A stretch of 64,000 nt of DNA from the NCBI GenBank assembly GCA_013398055.1, contig VZRS01009603.1, positions 186,001 through 250,000 of the forward strand. Direction: 5' to 3'. Source of the DNA: Ifrita kowaldi. Lineage: Eukaryota; Chordata; Aves; Passeriformes; Cinclosomatidae. The first letter of the stretch is position 1, and the number at the start of each line of letters is the position of its first letter. Both the position numbers and the translations under genes were made by a program. The notes under the pieces are model-generated. The model was not told where the DNA came from and did not search any database. It saw nothing but the letters and a program-made list of their open reading frames with translations. Below, one piece after another: positions 56,951 to 64,000 of the stretch.

Positions 56951-59900
56951 TGAGAGAGGAGCACAGGGATACCTGCCCTAATTATATCAGCCATACGTTA
57001 AAGGCTAATAAATCACATAGGCGTTTCTCAAAACTAGATTACCCAACACAAAAGGGAAAACTGCAGGGGGTAAACCCCTTCCTATAAAAACTCTCTTAAA
57101 GCTAATTTAGTCAAAGGGATCTCAAAGGATTCTCACTTGCACCAGAAAGTAGGAATGTTTTTCACAAGTTATTTCCAATTATATATTTTCCAGAAAGACT
57201 TTAGACAACAAAAAATAGGGTTTTGATAAAGTAAAAGCATTCAGTTTCATCATCAGCCACTTCTCTAAGTCATCCTTGAATCCAAAGAGCTAACATAAAT
57301 TTGATGTATTTCCTATGACAAAGCAGAATTATTTAAGCCAGCTAAGGATGACAGCAGGACATTCAAGAGCATGGATGTGTTTTGCTACCAGCAAGCACTC
57401 CCAGTGCAATACAGCCAACATACCCCTAGGTGTGGCAAAACTGCAGCACAACCAGAGCCACCTACTCATTGCTTCCAAAGGTGCTGTGATGAATCTACTT
57501 AAACCTGTATCAGAGGGGCTGCTGTAGCAAAGGTTCAGGGAGGCCTGAACACAGTAGGTGGAGCACACCACTACAAGTAATCATGCAATTTAATGTGCGT
57601 ATTTCCACATGAAAAGGTACCTACACGTTTTGAGCACATCAATAAGCACAATATGCAGGCAACAGCTATCCTGACAAGTTCATATGATCCAAAATAATGC
57701 ACAGCTTAGATGCCAGCACATTATACACTACTTTGCCTCTTCTAAGGCACTTTCCTACCAAGGAGATGAATGCAAGGTTCAGGTTCTTCATACAGGACAT
57801 TCAAAATCTCTTCCCATCCAGTTCTGTGAAGACAATCTTTTCACCTTTATTTTTAGGACTGAATCAATGTTTCTACCACTCCTTAGATAAACCCTGTTTA
57901 CCTGTACTCTGCTTTCTTTTTGATCTGTCTGCAACAGTAACATCATTTTGAGTAAACAGATATACAGATTCCACTCTGTATATAGAACTCTTACCATCCA
58001 TATTCACCTTGCCAGGCACGCTGTCTTTTCTCATCTCCACCACTTATTTGAGCTGTTCCTCTGTATGCCATTGCTCCTGGCTTACATCTATTCCCACCAT
58101 AAGTCTGCTTCTTTAAACTTCCAGATTGAGCCTACCATGCTGTTACCAAATATCTTTTAAGGAAACCTATGATGCATACAACCTATGATGCAGCACAACT
58201 CTGAAACCACGGAAGCATTCAGAAATGACTGTGCAAAAGCTCAAACTTCTTCTATGTAAGACAGAGCCCACAGTCCACACCTTCCTTCCTTCAGTTCTGC
58301 TTTTTATCTTCCCAGATCTTTCAATCCACAAGTTTGAATCAAGCAGTGAGACAAACTGCCTGCCACTACTTATGGTGACTTTTTTTTTTTACGATACAAC
58401 AAAATCCCTGAAGTATTTTGAACACCTTCATATCTGTAGGCACAGGACTTTACATATATTGCACTACTTCTTACTATTTCCTACCTTATTTTCTGCATCT
58501 TATTTCAAATTAGGTTTTAATCTCTTTCAAGTCACTGCTACACATTTTCCAACACAGACTGTGGCGTTTTGGCACTAACCTGAAAGGAAGGTCTTCTACA
58601 ACATTTAGATACTGAGAGAACGAATTTAACTGACTGATGATACGACAGTGGATTTTCCTTTTCAAGAAGACATTGCTACCACACTCAAAGTCTGCATTAT
58701 TTGCACAGTACTGTTGCTGGCCTCAGGTATCACAATGAAAGGCAAAACAAGGCTTCAGTGCTCAGATCACTGATTCCACAGTAGAGTGACTTGAGCTTCA
58801 GCCAAACAAGTTAGGCCCAAAATGTACTGGAGGATAGTCCTCCCAGGCATGCACAGATGCCAGTTTAACAGATGATCCTATTTTGAAAATGCATGACATG
58901 TAACAGTGGCAACAACAACAAATTCATCATGTTTTGTCTAGGTTCAGCTTATTTCACTTAGAATTTATCACACTTTAAACTTAGAGTAAAATTTTACTTA
59001 ATGCACAGGCCTTGAGGGCAGAGGCATCTTCACACAGAGCAGAGAAGGTTATAATCCCTGCATTCTTCTTAAAACCATTTAACCACTACCCTTAAAACCA
59101 ATACTTCTTCATATATTCAACAGAGCACCAAGAGAACAACACTGTTATTTTACACCACATAACAGGGGAAGAACAGGAAATGATCTTTGTTTAATCAGAT
59201 ATTAAGCTTAAGAACTTGCAAGGGAATGGGCTTGATCTTTTGAGGTGCAGCAAGATGTTAGTGCTTCATTTTGTTTTCAGAAGTTCAACAAATATTTGAA
59301 AACATAAACAGTGATTTTGGAGGGTTTGTCAGTGTCATGATATGAATGTCTTCATTTACATTTGAAGTAAGACTGTAAAGTGGTAGGGGACAAAGTTCAT
59401 TCTGGAAGTCATTATGACAGTCTTTGACATGCTCTACTTCACTTCCTAGGGTACCCAGAAAAGACTTACAAAATTATGTAAGGTCATGGGTGAGTTAAGT
59501 GATGATACTTCATGTGCACAGAGAGTAGAAACATATGGTCTCAGAAAAAGATGGGCAATATGCAGTAACAGGATGCTGAACCAGGGGAGGTCATGCCCCA
59601 GCACCTCCATCTGCCTTTTCAGTTGTTACAAGCCAGGACAATGTGCACAGTTATGAGTTGGCTATAGACCTTCTCCTTCTCCACACAGCAGGCCATCTTG
59701 CCCAACTGTTCTCCCCTTACACAGCACAACTCATGCAATTTTAATCACATTGCAGCACAACAAAGAAGGGCAAACAACCTCCCACACTCATGGTGCTTCA
59801 CAGCCACAAAGAGCCAACAAACAAATTGTGAAATAACAGTTGTATCTCGGTGTGATTGACTACACAGAGTGCAAGGTAATGCAGAAATAAGTCTATTTAC

Positions 59901-60866
59901 ACATAGCACTGCCTTCTGTTGTTAGCTGCCTGTGCCCTGTTTTAGCTCTTCCACCTCCACTACATTACAGTAGTTGGGAGCTCTGCCAACAGAAAGCATA
60001 ATATTAAGTTCTAGGTCTCACCACTACAGACTAGTCTCAGCATTTCACAAAAAGCCACATCTCTACAGATAAGTTACCTGACTGACTAGAATCATTTGGA
60101 CATTGGTGAGTAACATGTCATCTTCAACAGAGACAAGCTTCCACAAAATATTGTGCTCTTCACTACAACTAACAAGAATGGCTTGCTATCGGATCCTTCT
60201 AACAGTCTTGCTTCATTTCAATTCAGCTCAGATATGTTCAGATTACTATTACATGCACTACTAAAAGCAGCATCTTTTTTTCATTATAAGCTGCTCAAAC
60301 CCACTTAGATCACAGATGACATTAATCCAAACCCAAAGTGCAGGATTTAGTAAGTGGTGTCAGTTGAACTCCTCAGTCATTTCTCAGGTTTCCAGTCTGC
60401 GGCCTGTACAAGAAGGAAGGTCATCTGGGGAGCTGCTGGGCAGTAGGAGAAGGAGAAGAGGTAATCCAAGCACAACAACTTCTTGGATTGCTGGGAAAGC
60501 AGGAGGAAGGTGGCAAGCAGAAATAGGAGACAATGCAGCCCAGGAGGGCTTTACTTGGAGGGAAGTAGATTAAATTGTTCGGTTGGACAATCACACAACA
60601 TGACTTGGTTTAATCAAGCATACACTTCCTGAATGCAGTCACCCTCCAAGGACATTTAAGAGCCCTCAGTGCCACAAACATACACAAAAGTATGTACTTC
60701 AAATTTTAGGAAGACAAATCTGCTTCCTTCATACACCTGACGTCTAAAACACTGTTTTAGGAAACACCTTTCAATAGGCTGCAGCTTTCCCCAAGCAAGC
60801 AGATAGCTTTTCTTTCTAACATTTGCCATTGAAAGCAAACCTGAATAACAGCAGTATTATTTAGTT
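56951..60866. other. Intronic DNA between the UTRN exon and the candidate promoter
   Basis: About 3.9 kb without recognised repeats or exons. A short direct repeat (ACCTATGATGCA) lies at 58166 and 58182. A mildly GC-richer patch near 60390-60570 contains an 85-codon plus frame that is Arg-rich but unrecognisable. Confidence 0.6.
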
Positions 60867-60875
60867 TCTCACCTG
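60867..60875 (-). promoter_or_regulatory. UTRN: 5' splice site of the UTRN exon
   Basis: On the minus strand the sequence is CAG/GTGAGA, a near-consensus donor. GT lies at 60872-60871. The break falls after a complete glutamine codon (phase 0), as at the dystrophin exon 55/56 boundary. Read-through would add Val-Arg-Asn and then a stop. Confidence 0.9.
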
Positions 60876-61062
60876 CATTTGCTTTCTGAGCTCCCTTACG
60901 CAGACACTGTCCTGAGCAGTGTTCTCACGCTCGGATGCATCTGCCAGAACATTAACTGTTGTCTCTGCCTCTTGAAGCCACTTGAGGAAACTCTCCAGAT
61001 CCTTGTGTGAGGCCTGTACTGTCTTCATCTCTGTCTCCAAGAAATTCTGCCTATCCACAGCT
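60873..61062 (-). CDS. UTRN: Utrophin spectrin-repeat exon (counterpart of dystrophin exon 55)
   Basis: Partial CDS: one internal exon of utrophin, the large cytoskeletal protein that links F-actin to the dystroglycan complex at the membrane. On the minus strand it holds one base of a split codon plus 63 codons, running from AVDRQNF at the 5' end to RELRKQMQ at the 3' end. The central motif FLKWLQEAETTVNVLADAS is diagnostic. Human utrophin, as I know it, reads almost the same (FLKWIQEAETTVNVLVDAS), while dystrophin reads FLAWLTEAETTANVLQDAT, so UTRN fits better than DMD. The heptad-like pattern fits a helix of a late rod-domain spectrin repeat. The exon has a TTTTCAG acceptor and a CAG/GTGAGA donor. 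Its 190-bp length equals that of dystrophin exon 55, and it ends in phase 0 at the same residue. AG occurs twice at the acceptor (AGAG), so the start could shift by 2 bases, but 61062 preserves the 190-bp length. No frameshift or stop interrupts it. Confidence 0.93.
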
Positions 61063-61090
61063 CTGAAAACAAGACAAGTGTCAGAATATT
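61063..61090 (-). promoter_or_regulatory. UTRN: 3' splice site of the UTRN exon: branch point, pyrimidine tract, AG
   Basis: Read on the minus strand, TTCTGAC is followed by CTTGTCTTGTTTTCAG and then the exon. CTGAC, with its A at 61081, matches the vertebrate branch-point consensus and lies 17-18 nt before the AG at 61064-61063, which is a normal spacing. The pyrimidine tract is strong. A second AG follows at once in the exon. Confidence 0.85.
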
Positions 61091-64000
61091 CCCCCACAAC
61101 ATACAGCATTATATACATCATAATGAAACTACTAAAAGGAAATCTGAAAGGTATCTCTACTAAGAAACTACACATCTGTACAGCTTGTTTTATCATTATT
61201 TATATCACTGTTTCTCTGGTTAGTGTATCTATAGCTACCCTCAGATGCCCTGAACTGGTTATACATTTCATTGACCTGTTTAAAAAGGCATGCAGAAGAA
61301 ACTAAGTTATTAATTAAAAGCCTAGATTTTCCTTTTAGAGTATTACCATCGTCAACTTATGCTACCTCAAATGGTAGAAGTGTTATTTCCATGTGTGAAA
61401 AATGGGCTTTTCCCTATCAATGTAACCCGCACAGAGTAGAAGCACTGAGTGCTTGGGGTATTTTTGGTTCCTCTTTTACAGTGAGCAGAAACACTGCCAT
61501 AAATTCTTAAGAGTTAAAGTGCTAAGGGACTAAGAGTCAAATACCTGGTTCTCTCTGCTAGAAGACAAGACTTTTGACACTATCACTCAAACAGAATAAT
61601 ACACTGCCATCATAACAGTCAAGCCATGCTCAACAAACTTAAATCTAAAAAAAGACTGGCAGAATACAGTCCAAATTTTCAATTATCCAAAAGACTTCTG
61701 ACTGATGAAAATACTAAAGTTTGTGTCCGTAAGGGGATTTTTTCATGTAATAACAATATAACCCAAACATTTTAAGTTATCAGCAACTTCAAACCATTTC
61801 CTAGGAAAAAAATCACCTTATACTTTTGCATAACAGTATTGTGCCCTTGTGATTGAAATGAAACTCAGATGAGAAACTATTATAGTCAGCAAATTTAAAA
61901 GCTCTGATTAGCAACATTAATAAAGCATGACAAACTAAATTTCATCTATTTGAGGCTGTTATTATGCAGCTTTCCTTCTCCCAAAATCAGGACAAAAGAA
62001 ACAAGCTGTCCCACACCAGCACACTGTAGAGAAACCTCTAACAGAGCTAACAGCTAGAATGCTTCTGCTGAGTAAGTAGAAAGTTCAATTTTATTTTCAT
62101 ACCAAGCACTAACTGTATTGTAAGGTTTTAGGGGTAAAGTGATATTTAATTTCAAAACAGACAAGGCCAAAACACTCAGTATTTGGTATTTCCACATTTC
62201 TCCAGACAGGCCCAAACTTGTGTCTTCTGCATCCTCCCATCTGCTTCAGCTTTCTTTCCTCCTCGTCATGCTGTGGCAAAAGTACTGCTCAGCAGTATGA
62301 AGGAATCACTGTGTTTCTAATTGCGAATTTCAGAACTAGCTAAAATATTCCTTTTAGAAAAGAAGCAGTGGGTGTTCAGTACCATTCAGACTGACATTTC
62401 AAAGCAAGTAGCCCGGTTTACTAGCACATCAGATGAGACAGATACAAGTAAAAGCCATTTTCTTTCAAGGACTGTGAGGAAACCTCATGCAATCCCAATT
62501 CTGCCAGGCTCACATTCCTAAGTTTTAGCATAACTAATTTTTTAGAGACAATTTGCACAAAGATAATGTTGCAACCCCTACTTTGGGAGCTTAGGTCTTA
62601 TGTCACTTGTTAATAATTGCTTTATCCAAAATAAGAGTCTAAGAATCATTCCTGACTTTGTTCTTGCCCAAGTTTTGGCTACTAGCAAATGACTAGGAGA
62701 GCAAGAAGCCTTCATTCTTGCTTCTCACTTGCAGCTGGTATGCTTCACCCAGTCTTGAGAAAAAATAATAAGTAGCATACTAAGCATAACAAATAGTTTG
62801 ATAGATATGGTCCAGAAAAGATAATAAGCACCAGCTTAAAAATTAGAGCACACCAAGGAACTGTAAGAAGAATGTAAAGTAAAAGCAGGTGTGAGCTCTA
62901 ACTTCAAAACCCTCTCCCTCTGCAGGAAATTTTCTTTCCTAGCAGGGGGTTAAGGCCAAAGGTGGAAGAACAGGAGTGACAACAGGAAGAACAGACTGGT
63001 AATAAAGGTGACCTTCAAAGAAAAAGAACAGCTCCAAAGGATGAAACACTAAGTGACCCAGATCTCTAAATCTAAGTACTGATGTACTAGATGAGAATCG
63101 AGACAACCCAAACTTTGTAGTTAACAACCTTCATTGAAGATCATTGTATTCATCCTAGTTTTAATTTCTCAAGCCTGCTGATTGGTTGAACTTTAAGGAA
63201 AGAATTAAATCCTATTACCGTCCCACTGCTGCCATGCATTTGAATTAAAGCTGAAAAACAATCCTTTCACTAAATACGTACAAATTTAGAACTAATGTTC
63301 TAAGACTACATGGATGTTTTTAAAGAGGACATCCATAGCAGTAGCAAGCAACACTTTTACAGAGCAGATGGAAATACTTTCATCCCCTTCTAGTAAAGGC
63401 CTCAAACATAAAATAGAAAATTGAGAATTCTGTACTGCAGATTAACAACTACGCCATGCTATAAAAATGTAACTCAGACTTTCAAATAATTCTGACACAA
63501 TTAGAGCAGCCTCAACAGACATAGGATCTGTACATCTTCCAGGATGCGAGAACTAAATGTGAGGAGAAGCCAAAGAATTATTTTCAAATGCAGCTAACTT
63601 AATACAGTGAGAGTGGAGAAAGTCTACACAGATTGGCAAAGACACACCCAAGAAAAAAAAGTTATTCTATTATTTAAGTTTTCATGGCTCTGTTTCAGGT
63701 TTCTGTTCTACCCAATTATTTTTTCAGATTTAAACTAAGCATCTGCAATGCATATAAGTATGTGACTAAAAGAAATTCAGAAACTAACATCTGAGACAGT
63801 ACAGAAAACAACTATAATCCATTACCAAGGCAGCACAAACACACAGAATGACTAAAGTTTCACCCTAAAGTATAAAAATAGAACACAAATAGCCACTGGG
63901 CAAAGTATCCAATTTACACAATGTCAAGCTGGGGAGCTTCAATCTCTTAATGCCAACAGTTTTAAAATAAGCTCCTTCACTTTACATGCCATGGCTACAA
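61063..64000 (-). other. UTRN: UTRN intron upstream of the exon (partial)
   Basis: About 2.9 kb of AT-rich DNA runs off the right edge. I see no exon with spectrin-repeat similarity, no CR1 tail and no LTR. The preceding UTRN exon (counterpart of dystrophin exon 54) must lie beyond 64000. The open frames here are short and look like chance frames. Confidence 0.75.

Noticed and set aside
60316..60573. 85-codon Arg-rich plus-strand frame
   Set aside because: It lies in a GC-richer intronic patch with no homology that I recognise, no promoter or splice context, and on the strand opposite to UTRN.
60861..61196. The 111-codon continuous frame around the UTRN exon taken as a gene of its own
   Set aside because: Its first 44 codons and last 3 are intron. 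Only 60873-61062 is bounded by valid splice sites and resembles utrophin.
60982..61305. 107-codon plus-strand frame overlapping the UTRN exon
   Set aside because: It is the antisense shadow of the exon plus intron, with no recognisable domain.

Overview
This window is vertebrate nuclear DNA, almost certainly from a bird and probably a passerine. It is AT-rich and has no bacterial-style gene packing. Long open frames are scarce (longest 134 codons). The recognisable repeats are CR1 LINE fragments ending in the avian ATTCTATGATT-type tail, plus a solo LTR of a kind I know from songbird genomes.

The only protein-coding exon I can support is a 190-bp exon on the minus strand at 60873-61062. It encodes part of a spectrin repeat of utrophin (UTRN) and is the counterpart of dystrophin exon 55. 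The whole window therefore appears to lie inside UTRN, read right to left. Positions 61063-64000 are the upstream intron. Positions 1-60872 are one giant downstream intron, because I find no next exon (the counterpart of dystrophin exon 56) down to base 1.

Layout by increasing coordinate: 1-25011 is ordinary intron with poly-A/T runs, a GC-richer patch near 13.6-14.0 kb and a CA/TG hairpin at 14.47 kb. 25012-25150 is a long pure (AT)n microsatellite. 34084-34690 is a solo LTR. 34236-36050 is repeated at 36052-37866 with a single N between the copies, which looks like an assembly artefact. 40.95-51.06 kb carries four CR1 fragments in both orientations. 56.28-56.95 kb on the minus strand is a GC- and CpG-richer island with a TATA-like box and an open frame ending in phase 0 at a strong splice donor. 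I propose it as an alternative first exon and promoter for a short C-terminal utrophin isoform, analogous to dystrophin Dp116 and mammalian G-utrophin.

The elements do not form a multi-gene system. The biology here is one large gene, its intronic repeats and a possible internal promoter. That promoter is the most interesting hypothesis, and it rests on sequence reading alone.
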